Shown: piece after piece, positions 1 through 5,366 of the stretch
Layout of the letters: the number at the start of each line of letters is the position of its first letter
How positions within the stretch are numbered: the stretch's first letter is position 1
Notes under the pieces: generated by a model
Seen by the model: only the letters and a program-made list of their open reading frames with translations
Database searches by the model: none
Told to the model about the DNA's origin: nothing
Position numbers and translations under genes: made by a program
From: Porticoccaceae bacterium
GTDB lineage: Bacteria > Pseudomonadota > Gammaproteobacteria > Pseudomonadales > Porticoccaceae
DNA: 5,366 nucleotides
Assembly (NCBI GenBank): GCA_019090225.1
Contig: JAHRWI010000044.1
Span: forward strand, 1-5,366
Direction of reading: 5' to 3'

Positions 1-257
1 AATGCCATGCCGGTGCCCTGCATCGTCGGCAGCAGTAAACCCTCGGCAAAGCTGTAGACCATGGCGCCGGGAGCGAAAGGTTCTTTGATGACCGATTTTT
101 CCTTGAGGAATTCTCTATCCGAGAAGACAACCTCGTGCAGGCCCACTAAATTGATAAAGTTACAGATATCTGCCTCAAGTAGGGTTCTGCCCCAGGTTTC
201 ATATTTTTCGCCAACTTGAACGTCCTGCCAGTAAAAACCGGCACCAATTTTTTTCAT
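1..257 (-). CDS. MaoC-like hot-dog-fold protein, 5' part (truncated by window edge)
   Basis: The first 85 codons of a minus-strand gene are visible; the rest lies beyond position 1. The ATG at 257-255 follows a strong Shine-Dalgarno (GAGGAAG on the minus strand, 265-271) at 7 nt spacing. The protein opens in the style of MaoC/(R)-enoyl-CoA hydratase domains: a GxxxxWQDVQVGEKYET stretch (residues 5-21), then RTLLEADICNFINLVG (24-39), and later a conserved APGAMVYSFAEGLL segment (62-75). Members of this family usually hydrate enoyl-CoA thioesters or are inactive relatives. The catalytic Asp and His of the usual hydratase motif (GDxNPxH) would fall at residues 40 and 45, which are Leu and Phe here, so classical hydratase activity is doubtful. 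The family call rests on my reading of motifs, without a search. The gene is transcribed away from proA and shares the intergenic region with it. Confidence 0.75.
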   Translation of the reverse strand, partial: MKKIGAGFYWQDVQVGEKYETWGRTLLEADICNFINLVGLHEVVFSDREFLKEKSVIKEPFAPGAMVYSFAEGLLLPTMQGTGMA

Positions 258-399
258 GTTTTGTCTTCCTCGTTAGTGAATTTTTAGGGTAAAAAACGGT
301 TCAGGATAGTGAAGCAAAATTATTGGCGGTGCAAACAGTTGGGTCGGTTCCTACTGAATAGGCGAGATGCCGAGCAGGTGAAAGAATCATCAAGTGGCT
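258..399. other. Divergent intergenic region, MaoC-like-gene side
   Basis: No gene is seen on either strand here. The segment must carry the 5' leader and promoter of the minus-strand MaoC-like gene. On the minus strand a TTGCAC hexamer lies 17 nt upstream of a poor CACTAT box (3 of 6 matches), which is too weak to call. The AT-rich stretch at about 283-325 is the likeliest place for that promoter. I found no clear operator or terminator. Confidence 0.4.
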
Positions 400-428
400 C
401 TGACGAGGCATACCCACCGCTGTATAAT
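400..428 (+). promoter_or_regulatory. Sigma70-type promoter upstream of proA
   Basis: A perfect TATAAT -10 box (423-428) lies exactly 17 bp downstream of CTGACG (400-405), which matches the TTGACA consensus at four of six positions. This predicts a transcription start near 434-436 and an untranslated leader of about 118 nt before proA. The boxes and the spacing are read directly from the sequence; activity is inferred. As no terminator or equally good promoter is evident further downstream, it may drive the whole run from proA to mrdA. Confidence 0.65.
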
Positions 429-434
429 GCGAGC

Positions 435-552
435 TGTATTCGCCGCTTAAGATCGACCTCAATCTTGAGAATCGAATATTGAGAGCTGACCTTGAGGTAA
501 GCCGTCGAAGTAACGAGATAAGAAGTAACGATGTAAACAGTAGAGAGATGTA
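435..552 (+). promoter_or_regulatory. proA leader with competing short stems
   Basis: This is the predicted untranslated leader of proA. TTGAG occurs three times (465-469, 479-483, 492-496), and one complementary CTCAA lies at 458-462. Two exclusive stems are possible: CTCAAT 458-463 with ATTGAG 478-483 (6 bp, 14-nt loop), or ACCTCAA 456-462 with TTGAGGT 492-498 (7 bp). No U-run follows either stem, so this is not an obvious rho-independent attenuator. No riboswitch class is recognised. Any regulatory role is speculative. Confidence 0.25.
507..536 (+). repeat. 15-bp tandem repeat, two copies, in the proA leader
   Basis: Copies at 507-521 and 522-536 match at 13 of 15 positions; the first ten bases (GAAGTAACGA) are identical. 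The second copy contains ATGTAA, a start codon directly followed by a stop. The repeat lies 16 nt before the proA start codon, within or just upstream of the ribosome's landing zone. Its function is unknown, and chance duplication is possible. Confidence 0.6.
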
Positions 553-1821
553 ATGGATATTGAAACCTATATGCAGGCAGTGGGCACTAAGGCCCGTGCA
601 GCCTCCAGGTCGATGGCCCGTGTTGACACCGGGGTTAAGAATCAGGCCTTGCTTGCCATCGCTGAGGTGCTTGATGCCGAGCGCCAGACTTTAGCTAGCG
701 CCAATGCAATAGATTTGGAAAACGGCCGTAACAACGGTCTAGAGCCTGCCTTGCTGGACAGGCTGGAGCTTAGCCCTACCGGAATAGACGGGATGATTGA
801 GGGCTTGCGACAGGTCGCGGCTTTACCCGATCCGGTCGGTGAAATTAGCGATATGAATTTTCGGCCCAGCGGCATTCAGGTCGGCAAGATGCGCGTGCCT
901 CTCGGTGTAGTGGGTATTATTTATGAGTCGCGGCCTAATGTAACCGTCGAGGCCGCCAGTTTGTGTTTGAAGTCGGGTAACGCGGCGATTTTGCGCGGCG
1001 GCAGTGAGGCGATTCATTCCAATCAGGCCATTGCTGCGTGTATTGAGCGAGGCTTGCAGAGTGCTGATTTACCGAGCGCAGCGGTGCAGGTAATAGAGAC
1101 CACCGATCGAGCCGCAGTGGGCAAACTGGTGACGATGTCCGAGTATGTCGATGTCATCGTGCCACGGGGTGGTAAGGGGCTGATCGAGCGTATTAGCCGC
1201 GAAGCTCAGGTGCCGGTTATCAAACATCTCGATGGCGTTTGTCATGTCTATATCGATAGTGAGGCTGATTTGCTGAAGGCGCACAACATCGCCTTGAATG
1301 CGAAGACCCATCGCTATGGCGTGTGTAATGCCATGGAAACTCTGCTGGTGGCGGAGGCCGTCGCCGAGCAAGTTCTACCAGACCTGGCTAAGGCCTATAG
1401 CGAGGCGGGTGTTGAGTTACGTGCTTGTGATCAGACTAAAACGATTATCAGCAGCGCGGGTTATGCCTGTGTAGCCGCCACCGAGGCCGACTGGTATGAA
1501 GAATATCTGGCCCCGGTGCTGGCGATTCGCATTGTCAAAGATGTCGATGGGGCCATGGATCATATCAATGCCTATAGCTCTCAACATACCGAAGCCATCG
1601 TCACCGAAAATTACACTATCGGGCGGCGTTTTATCAATGAGGTCGATTCCAGTTCGGTGATGATTAACGCCTCAACCCGCTTTGCCGATGGCTTTGAATA
1701 TGGTCTGGGTGCAGAGATTGGTATCTCGACCGATAAAATTCATGCCCGAGGCCCAGTGGGGCTGGAAGGCCTTACCAGCCAGAAATATATTGTCCTGGGC
1801 GATGGCCATATTCGGCAGTGA
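553..1821 (+). CDS. proA: Glutamate-5-semialdehyde dehydrogenase (gamma-glutamyl phosphate reductase)
   Basis: This enzyme carries out the second step of proline synthesis in the cytoplasm, the NADPH-dependent reduction of gamma-glutamyl phosphate to glutamate-5-semialdehyde. The 422-residue product is close to the usual length (E. coli 417) and aligns by eye over its full span. An aldehyde-dehydrogenase-type cofactor-binding region is seen at PLGVVGIIYESRPNVT (116-131) followed by KSGNAAILRGG. The catalytic Cys is C258 in GVCNAMETLL. The ProA signature spans V328 to I349 and includes HINAYSSQHTEAI. EVDSSSVMINASTRF begins at 363, and the protein ends in a GLGAEIGIS...HARGPVGLEGLT block. An in-frame TAG at 541-543 rules out an earlier start. 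The ATG at 553 has a modest GAGAG Shine-Dalgarno (543-547). The usual partner proB is not in the window; in related bacteria it sits elsewhere with obg. The gene is first in the plus-strand run and lies 89 nt from nadD. Confidence 0.97.
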   Translation: MDIETYMQAVGTKARAASRSMARVDTGVKNQALLAIAEVLDAERQTLASANAIDLENGRNNGLEPALLDRLELSPTGIDGMIEGLRQVAALPDPVGEISDMNFRPSGIQVGKMRVPLGVVGIIYESRPNVTVEAASLCLKSGNAAILRGGSEAIHSNQAIAACIERGLQSADLPSAAVQVIETTDRAAVGKLVTMSEYVDVIVPRGGKGLIERISREAQVPVIKHLDGVCHVYIDSEADLLKAHNIALNAKTHRYGVCNAMETLLVAEAVAEQVLPDLAKAYSEAGVELRACDQTKTIISSAGYACVAATEADWYEEYLAPVLAIRIVKDVDGAMDHINAYSSQHTEAIVTENYTIGRRFINEVDSSSVMINASTRFADGFEYGLGAEIGISTDKIHARGPVGLEGLTSQKYIVLGDGHIRQ

Positions 1822-1846
1822 CAGTTAGATTTATGTATAGGTTGAT

Positions 1847-1914
1847 ATGAGCATAGTTATGGCAATGAACGGCTTGGTGGGGCAATGACCGGACTGATGG
1901 CCGAGTTGTTTTGA
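1847..1914 (+). other. Two overlapping mini-ORFs leading into nadD
   Basis: In the gap between proA and nadD, a 13-codon ORF (ATG 1847, TGA 1886-1888) overlaps a 9-codon ORF (ATG 1885, TGA 1912-1914) through an ATGA junction. The second ORF's stop in turn overlaps the TTG start of nadD through a TTGA junction (1911-1914). A weak AGG (1839-1841) lies 5 nt before the first ATG. The peptides (MSIVMAMNGLVGQ and MTGLMAELF) resemble nothing I know. If translated, they would hand ribosomes to nadD by coupling. ORFs this short are common by chance. Confidence 0.2.
1861..1892 (+). repeat. 12-bp direct repeat upstream of nadD
   Basis: GGCAATGAACGG (1861-1872) and GGCAATGACCGG (1881-1892) match at 11 of 12 positions with a 20-bp period. 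Each copy contains an ATG, and the second is the start of the 9-codon mini-ORF. This may be a small local duplication; no function can be assigned. Confidence 0.5.
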
Positions 1915-2552
1915 ACGCCGTCGGCATTTTTGGTGGCACATTTGATCCCGTGCACATAGGCCATCTGCGCAGTTGTGTTGAATTACGTGAATATCTCGGG
2001 CTGGAGCAGGTTCATCTGCTGCCTAATGCTCGTCCGCCTCACCGCCAGGCGCCCGAGGTGACGGCGGAACATCGCCTGGCCATGCTCAATTTGGCGATTG
2101 CTGAGGAGCCGGGCTTAGTTGCCGATGACCGCGAGTTGCGGCGCGACGGTTTGTCCTACACCCTTGATACATTGCAGGCCTTGCGGCAAGAGTTAGGCAG
2201 TGATACCTCGCTTAGTCTATGCATTGGTATGGACTCCCTGGTTAATCTCGCCAGTTGGCATCGCTGGCAAGAGCTTGCTGATTTCGCGCATCTGGTGGTG
2301 GTGGCGCGACCGGGTTGGCAGACACCCGAGAGCGGCCCCGTTGCCGAATGGCTGAGTAATAAATTGCTTGGCGACGCGGCGTGTTTAAAAGCAGAGCCAT
2401 CAGGCCGGGTGTTGGTCAGAGAAATGACCCTGTTGCCCATATCGTCTACCCAGGTGAGAAGCGACCTGGCAGCGGGTCGCTCAGTGCGCTACCTGGTGCC
2501 GGATCCAGTGCTCGATTATATCCACCAACATCACTTGTATTTAGGCAAGTGA
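1911..2552 (+). CDS. nadD: Nicotinate-nucleotide adenylyltransferase
   Basis: NadD transfers AMP from ATP to nicotinate mononucleotide, giving deamido-NAD in the cytoplasm; this step is shared by de novo and salvage NAD synthesis. The product has 213 residues, the same as E. coli NadD. The nucleotidyltransferase signature GGTFDPVHIGH is at 8-18, with the HxGH element at its end. NARPPHR follows in the substrate-binding region, GMDSLVNLASWHRWQEL lies mid-protein, and the C-terminal ISSTQVR motif (177-183) binds ATP phosphates. The start is a TTG. The frame is open back to a TGA at 1866-1868 but holds no ATG or GTG before the FGGTFDP motif, so TTG 1911 is the only sensible choice. No good Shine-Dalgarno precedes it; translation may depend on coupling to upstream mini-ORFs (inference). 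rsfS begins 17 nt downstream. Confidence 0.96.
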   Translation: MNAVGIFGGTFDPVHIGHLRSCVELREYLGLEQVHLLPNARPPHRQAPEVTAEHRLAMLNLAIAEEPGLVADDRELRRDGLSYTLDTLQALRQELGSDTSLSLCIGMDSLVNLASWHRWQELADFAHLVVVARPGWQTPESGPVAEWLSNKLLGDAACLKAEPSGRVLVREMTLLPISSTQVRSDLAAGRSVRYLVPDPVLDYIHQHHLYLGK

Positions 2553-2555
2553 TTT

Positions 2556-2562
2556 AAGAAGG
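2556..2562 (+). promoter_or_regulatory. Ribosome binding site of rsfS
   Basis: AAGAAGG lies 7 nt before the ATG at 2570. A competing ATG at 2566 is only 3 nt away and reaches a TGA after four codons, so this spacing supports the start at 2570. It is one of the clearer Shine-Dalgarno sites of the plus-strand cluster. Confidence 0.7.
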
Positions 2563-2569
2563 CAAATGC

Positions 2570-2935
2570 ATGAGTCCTGATCTAAACGAAACTATTATCA
2601 ATGCCCTGGAGAGTGTCAAAGGTTTGGACATCGCCAGCCTGGATGTCACCGGCTTGACCGATGTGATGGATACCCTTGTCGTTGTCAGCGGCAATACCCA
2701 TCGTCAGGTTAAGGCGCTGGCAAGCGCCGTCGCCGAAGATTGTAAAAAGGCGGGCTTTACGCCTCTGGGAATGGAAGGCACCGACGTTGGTGAATGGGTG
2801 CTGGTCGATATGGGCGACACTGTCGTCCACGTCATGTTGCCTGAAACCCGCGTGTTTTATGACCTGGAAAAACTCTGGTCCATGCGGCCGGGCGATGCGG
2901 CTGCTGAGGCGAGTGGCGATGCCGAGCTTGATTAG
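2570..2935 (+). CDS. rsfS: Ribosomal silencing factor RsfS (RsfA/YbeB/Iojap family)
   Basis: RsfS binds protein uL14 of the large ribosomal subunit and blocks joining with the small subunit, shutting down translation in stationary phase or starvation. The 121-residue product covers the whole Iojap-like domain: LDVTGLTDVMDTLVVVSGNTHRQVKALA in the N-terminal half, GMEGTDVGEWVLVDMGDTVVHVM in the middle, and the terminal FYDLEKLW block ending at residue 103. An 18-residue tail rich in Ala, Gly and acidic residues follows; E. coli RsfS (105 residues) ends almost at this point, so the tail is a lineage-specific extension. The gene sits between nadD and rlmH, its usual neighbours in gammaproteobacteria, 17 nt after nadD and 46 nt before rlmH, consistent with a single transcript. 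Confidence 0.96.
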   Translation: MSPDLNETIINALESVKGLDIASLDVTGLTDVMDTLVVVSGNTHRQVKALASAVAEDCKKAGFTPLGMEGTDVGEWVLVDMGDTVVHVMLPETRVFYDLEKLWSMRPGDAAAEASGDAELD

Positions 2936-2965
2936 CGACTGCCTGATCCAGACCCAGAGCTGGTC

Positions 2966-2972
2966 AGAGAAG
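2966..2972 (+). promoter_or_regulatory. Ribosome binding site of rlmH
   Basis: AGAGAAG ends 9 nt before the TTG at 2982. Together with the in-frame TAA at 2973-2975, it fixes that TTG as the rlmH start. Confidence 0.55.
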
Positions 2973-2981
2973 TAAGCCGCG

Positions 2982-3449
2982 TTGAAGACACGAATCCTCG
3001 CCGTGGGTGGCAAGATGCCAGCATGGGTGAATGCGGGATATCAGGAATATGCCAAGCGTCTGCCAGCAGAGCTAAATGTTGAAGTAGTGGAAATATCCAT
3101 GGCCCAGCGTCGTAAAGGCGAAGCGCCGGATCGAGCCATTGAGCTGGAAGGCAAAGCCATGCTCAAAGCCTTGAGCCGCGATGACCATGTCGTTGCGCTG
3201 GCCTTGGAGGGTAAAGCCTGGAGCACCGAGCAATTAGCGCAAAACCTGCGCACCTGGCAGGACAGCGGTAACAACATCAGTTTGTTGATCGGCGGCCCGG
3301 ATGGCCTCGATAAACAGTGTTTGCAACGGGCCAACCAGCGCTGGTCTTTATCGGCAATGACCCTGCCTCATCCATTGGTGCGGGTGGTCTTGATTGAACA
3401 GCTCTATCGGGCCTGGTCGATCAATGCGGGGCATCCTTATCACCGATAG
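2982..3449 (+). CDS. rlmH: 23S rRNA (pseudouridine-1915-N3)-methyltransferase RlmH
   Basis: RlmH is a homodimeric SPOUT methyltransferase that uses S-adenosylmethionine to methylate pseudouridine 1915 in helix 69 of 23S rRNA on assembled 70S ribosomes. The 155-residue product equals the E. coli length. It opens with ILAVGGKMPAWVNAGYQEYAKR. The knot region that binds the cofactor includes LLIGGPDGL (GGPDGL at 104-109) and LPHPLVRV (128-135). The conserved C-terminal HPYHR (151-155) supplies residues needed for catalysis. The start codon is TTG, the only option because TAA 2973-2975 lies just upstream in frame; the N-terminus then aligns with E. coli MKLQLVAVG. The gene ends in two consecutive amber codons (3447-3452). 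It follows rsfS, so two ribosome-directed proteins lie side by side. Confidence 0.97.
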   Translation: MKTRILAVGGKMPAWVNAGYQEYAKRLPAELNVEVVEISMAQRRKGEAPDRAIELEGKAMLKALSRDDHVVALALEGKAWSTEQLAQNLRTWQDSGNNISLLIGGPDGLDKQCLQRANQRWSLSAMTLPHPLVRVVLIEQLYRAWSINAGHPYHR

Positions 3450-3452
3450 TAG

Positions 3453-3560
3453 ATGTTGAACAATACAGATGTTCAGGCACGGGTAAAGGGCCAGGAAAAC
3501 ATAGCAGTTCTCACAATGGAGTCAGTAAGGAAGAGCCTCGTCGACCTGTCGAGACAATAA
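3453..3560 (+). CDS. Doubtful 35-codon ORF between rlmH and mrdA
   Basis: An ATG directly after the double stop of rlmH opens a 35-codon frame that ends in TAA 4 nt before the mrdA ATG, filling almost the whole gap. The peptide starts MLNNTDVQARVKGQ and ends SLVDLSRQ; it has no membrane segment, signal peptide or motif I recognise. It is in the same frame as rlmH. No convincing Shine-Dalgarno precedes the ATG. An open run of this length arises by chance roughly one time in five, so the evidence is positional only. If translated, it could couple mrdA expression to upstream genes, since mrdA has a weak site of its own. Confidence 0.2.
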   Translation: MLNNTDVQARVKGQENIAVLTMESVRKSLVDLSRQ

Positions 3561-3564
3561 GAAT

Positions 3565-5366
3565 ATGCGAGAAGATCGAGTCCTCAAAAATACCCATTGG
3601 GAAGCACGCTTATATGCGGTGCGGATCAGTGTTGCGGTATTGGTCTTGCTGATCATGATGGGTACCCTGGTCTGGCGTTATTACGATTTACAAATCAGCC
3701 GTTATGACGAATTCACTACCATGGCCAACAATAATCGTATTCATGTTCGAGCCGTGGCCCCAGCACGAGGCCTGATTTTTGACCGCAACGGTGTCTTACT
3801 CGCTGATAACCGACCGGGTTTCACTTTATCTGTGGTGATTGAAAGATGTGCAGGTGTCGACCCGTTGTTAGCGGCCATTGATCAACTCATCGGTCTTGAT
3901 GAAGAGGAAGTAGAGCGCTTCAAAAAGTTTGCACTACAGCGTCGACCCTACGAGTCCGTACCCTTGCGTTACAAGCTGAGCGAGCAGGAACAAAGCATTC
4001 TTGCCGTTAATCAACACCGCCTTGATGGCATTGAGGTGTCCGCCCGCCTGGTCAGAGACTACCCACTCGGGAGCTTGTTAAGTCATGTGGTTGGCTATAC
4101 CGGTCGAATCAATCAACAGGAATTAATGCAGTTTGATCCGGCTCAGTACCGGGGTGTGCATACCACGGGCAAAACCGGCCTTGAAAAATATTATGAAAAA
4201 ACCCTGTTAGGTGAAGTCGGTTACGAGCGGGTCGAAACCAACGCCCGTGGTCGGGTGATGCGGGTTCTGGAGAGAATTGATCCGGTGCCAGGCAAAACAT
4301 TACGTTTGTTTCTTGATAGTCGCCTTCAGGAAATTGCTGTACGGGCATTGGGTGGTGAGCGCGGTGCAGTGGTGGCTATAGAAACTAGCACTGGAGGCGT
4401 TTTAGCGCTGGCCAGTACGCCGTCTTTTGACCCCAATCTGTTTGTGACCGGCATCTCCCATGTGGACTATGGTGCGTTGAGAGATTCCCCAGGTCGTCCG
4501 CTGTTTGATAGAGCACTACGGGGGCAGTATCCGCCAGGCTCGACGATAAAGCCATTTTTCGGCCTCGCAGCACTGGACAGTAAGGTGATTACCCCTGGCT
4601 ATAGCATCTACGATCCGGGCTTTTATCAGCTCGATAACGACAGGCGTAAATACCGCGACTGGAAGCGAGGCGGCCACGGAACGCGTATCGATATCTATAA
4701 GGCCATCGAACAATCTTGCGATACATTTTTTTACGACATCGGTTTCAAAACCGGTATAGACGATTTGCATCGCTATGGCACCATGTTTGGTTTTGGTCTT
4801 GCTTCGGGGGTTGATCTGCCTGGTGAAGCGAGAGGCATCATGCCCTCACGTGACTGGAAGCAGGGAGACAGAGGGGTGATCTGGTATCCGGGTGATACTG
4901 TTAATGTCAGCATCGGCCAGGGTTTTATGCTGGCGACGCCTATGCAATTGGCAGCGGCGACCAGTCACCTTGCTAATCGAGGTGTGGTAAGAACCCCCAG
5001 GTTGGTGATGAGCGATGTTGAAGAAGAAATTGTTAGTGATATTGAACAGACTGATGTAAGTGAGTTAGATACAGAAATACTGCAAATTAACCCGTCCCAC
5101 TGGGATACCATCAGCGACGCGATGGTCGGAGTGGTACATAATGTTAGAGGCACGGCGAGTCGGGCTGTGACAGGGCTGGATTACAAAATGGCCGGTAAAA
5201 CCGGTACCGCACAGGTGGTCGGTATTAAACAGAATGAAAGGTACGATGCCAGCAAATTGGCTAAATTGCAGTTGGATCACGCCCTGTTTATCGCTTTTGC
5301 TCCCGCAGATAATCCGCGTATCGCTGTGGCCGTTATTGTTGAAAACGGAGAGCATGGCAGTTCTAC
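3565..5366 (+). CDS. mrdA: Penicillin-binding protein 2, peptidoglycan DD-transpeptidase (3' end beyond window)
   Basis: PBP2 is the class B transpeptidase of the elongasome; it crosslinks peptidoglycan in the periplasm with RodA and maintains rod shape. Some 600 residues are visible with no stop; E. coli PBP2 has 633, so about 30-40 residues are missing. A short cytoplasmic N-terminus precedes one membrane anchor (about 20-37). The pedestal begins with RGLIFDRNG (68-76). The transpeptidase domain has the nucleophile in STIK (S326, K329), SCD (S384-D386) as the SxN-type motif, and KTG (545-547). D350, D365, H371 and C385 fit a zinc site described for PBP2 homologues. ATG 3565 is the only start after the in-frame TAA at 3526-3528, and its Shine-Dalgarno is weak; a better AAGGAAGAG (3527-3535) is too far upstream to serve it. 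rodA is the expected next gene. Confidence 0.96.
   Translation, partial: MREDRVLKNTHWEARLYAVRISVAVLVLLIMMGTLVWRYYDLQISRYDEFTTMANNNRIHVRAVAPARGLIFDRNGVLLADNRPGFTLSVVIERCAGVDPLLAAIDQLIGLDEEEVERFKKFALQRRPYESVPLRYKLSEQEQSILAVNQHRLDGIEVSARLVRDYPLGSLLSHVVGYTGRINQQELMQFDPAQYRGVHTTGKTGLEKYYEKTLLGEVGYERVETNARGRVMRVLERIDPVPGKTLRLFLDSRLQEIAVRALGGERGAVVAIETSTGGVLALASTPSFDPNLFVTGISHVDYGALRDSPGRPLFDRALRGQYPPGSTIKPFFGLAALDSKVITPGYSIYDPGFYQLDNDRRKYRDWKRGGHGTRIDIYKAIEQSCDTFFYDIGFKTGIDDLHRYGTMFGFGLASGVDLPGEARGIMPSRDWKQGDRGVIWYPGDTVNVSIGQGFMLATPMQLAAATSHLANRGVVRTPRLVMSDVEEEIVSDIEQTDVSELDTEILQINPSHWDTISDAMVGVVHNVRGTASRAVTGLDYKMAGKTGTAQVVGIKQNERYDASKLAKLQLDHALFIAFAPADNPRIAVAVIVENGEHGSS

Noticed and set aside
435..552. 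Proline-rich leader peptide of a classical attenuator before proA
   Set aside because: No ORF with a start codon and proline codons exists in the predicted leader; the only ATGs are followed directly by stops.
2676..2975. A 99-codon plus-strand frame overlapping rsfS
   Set aside because: It lies out of frame inside rsfS and reads as low-complexity Arg/Ser/Trp-rich sequence typical of shadow frames. Its stop merely falls in the gap before rlmH.
2582..3013. A 143-codon open frame on the minus strand opposite rsfS
   Set aside because: It is the antisense shadow of rsfS, which has clear family motifs, and its translation shows no recognisable domain.
3457..3475. LexA-type (SOS) box
   Set aside because: The spacing and half-sites fit neither the gammaproteobacterial CTGT-N8-ACAG type nor other LexA boxes that I know well.
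3537..3555. Hairpin or terminator around CTCGTCGACCTGTCGAG before mrdA
   Set aside because: The arms pair only with a bulge and leave too small a loop, and no U-run follows.
3447..3560. Stop-codon readthrough extending RlmH by 35 residues
   Set aside because: Two tandem amber codons make readthrough very unlikely, and RlmH ends naturally at the conserved HPYHR.
5065..5355. A 96-codon minus-strand frame opposite the end of mrdA
   Set aside because: It is antisense to the KTG region of PBP2; no domain or Shine-Dalgarno supports it.

Overview
The window looks like chromosomal housekeeping DNA from a gammaproteobacterium. Base composition is moderate, roughly 50% GC by eye. The gene order proA - nadD - rsfS - rlmH - mrdA (PBP2) is the arrangement I know from Pseudomonas and related lineages, where rodA normally follows. 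The divergent MaoC-like gene on the left would fit a marine or environmental member of the Pseudomonadales/Cellvibrionales group, but that placement is inference. I see no mobile element, tRNA, rRNA, CRISPR array or phage gene.

Layout. Positions 1-257 hold the 5' part of a minus-strand gene for a MaoC-like hot-dog-fold protein, which runs off the left edge. Positions 258-552 are a divergent intergenic region with a good sigma70-type promoter facing right (400-428) and a leader of about 118 nt containing small repeats and mutually exclusive stems. From 553 to the right edge every gene is on the plus strand: proA (553-1821), nadD (1911-2552), rsfS (2570-2935), rlmH (2982-3449), a doubtful 35-codon ORF (3453-3560) and mrdA (3565-5366, cut off by the window end just short of its C-terminus). 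I see no convincing rho-independent terminator between these genes, so they could form one transcript.

How the genes relate. ProA makes glutamate-5-semialdehyde for proline synthesis. NadD makes the dinucleotide precursor of NAD. RsfS silences the large ribosomal subunit when nutrients are short, and RlmH methylates pseudouridine in 23S rRNA helix 69. MrdA is the transpeptidase of the cell-elongation machinery. The cluster therefore mixes metabolism, ribosome maturation or silencing, and wall growth. It is a conserved neighbourhood rather than a single pathway.

I found no new system here. The points most worth a second look are small: a MaoC-like protein lacking the usual catalytic Asp/His, two AUG-UAA start-stop elements ahead of proA, a chain of overlapping mini-ORFs leading into the TTG start of nadD, a short ORF in frame behind a double amber stop of rlmH, and a likely zinc site in PBP2.
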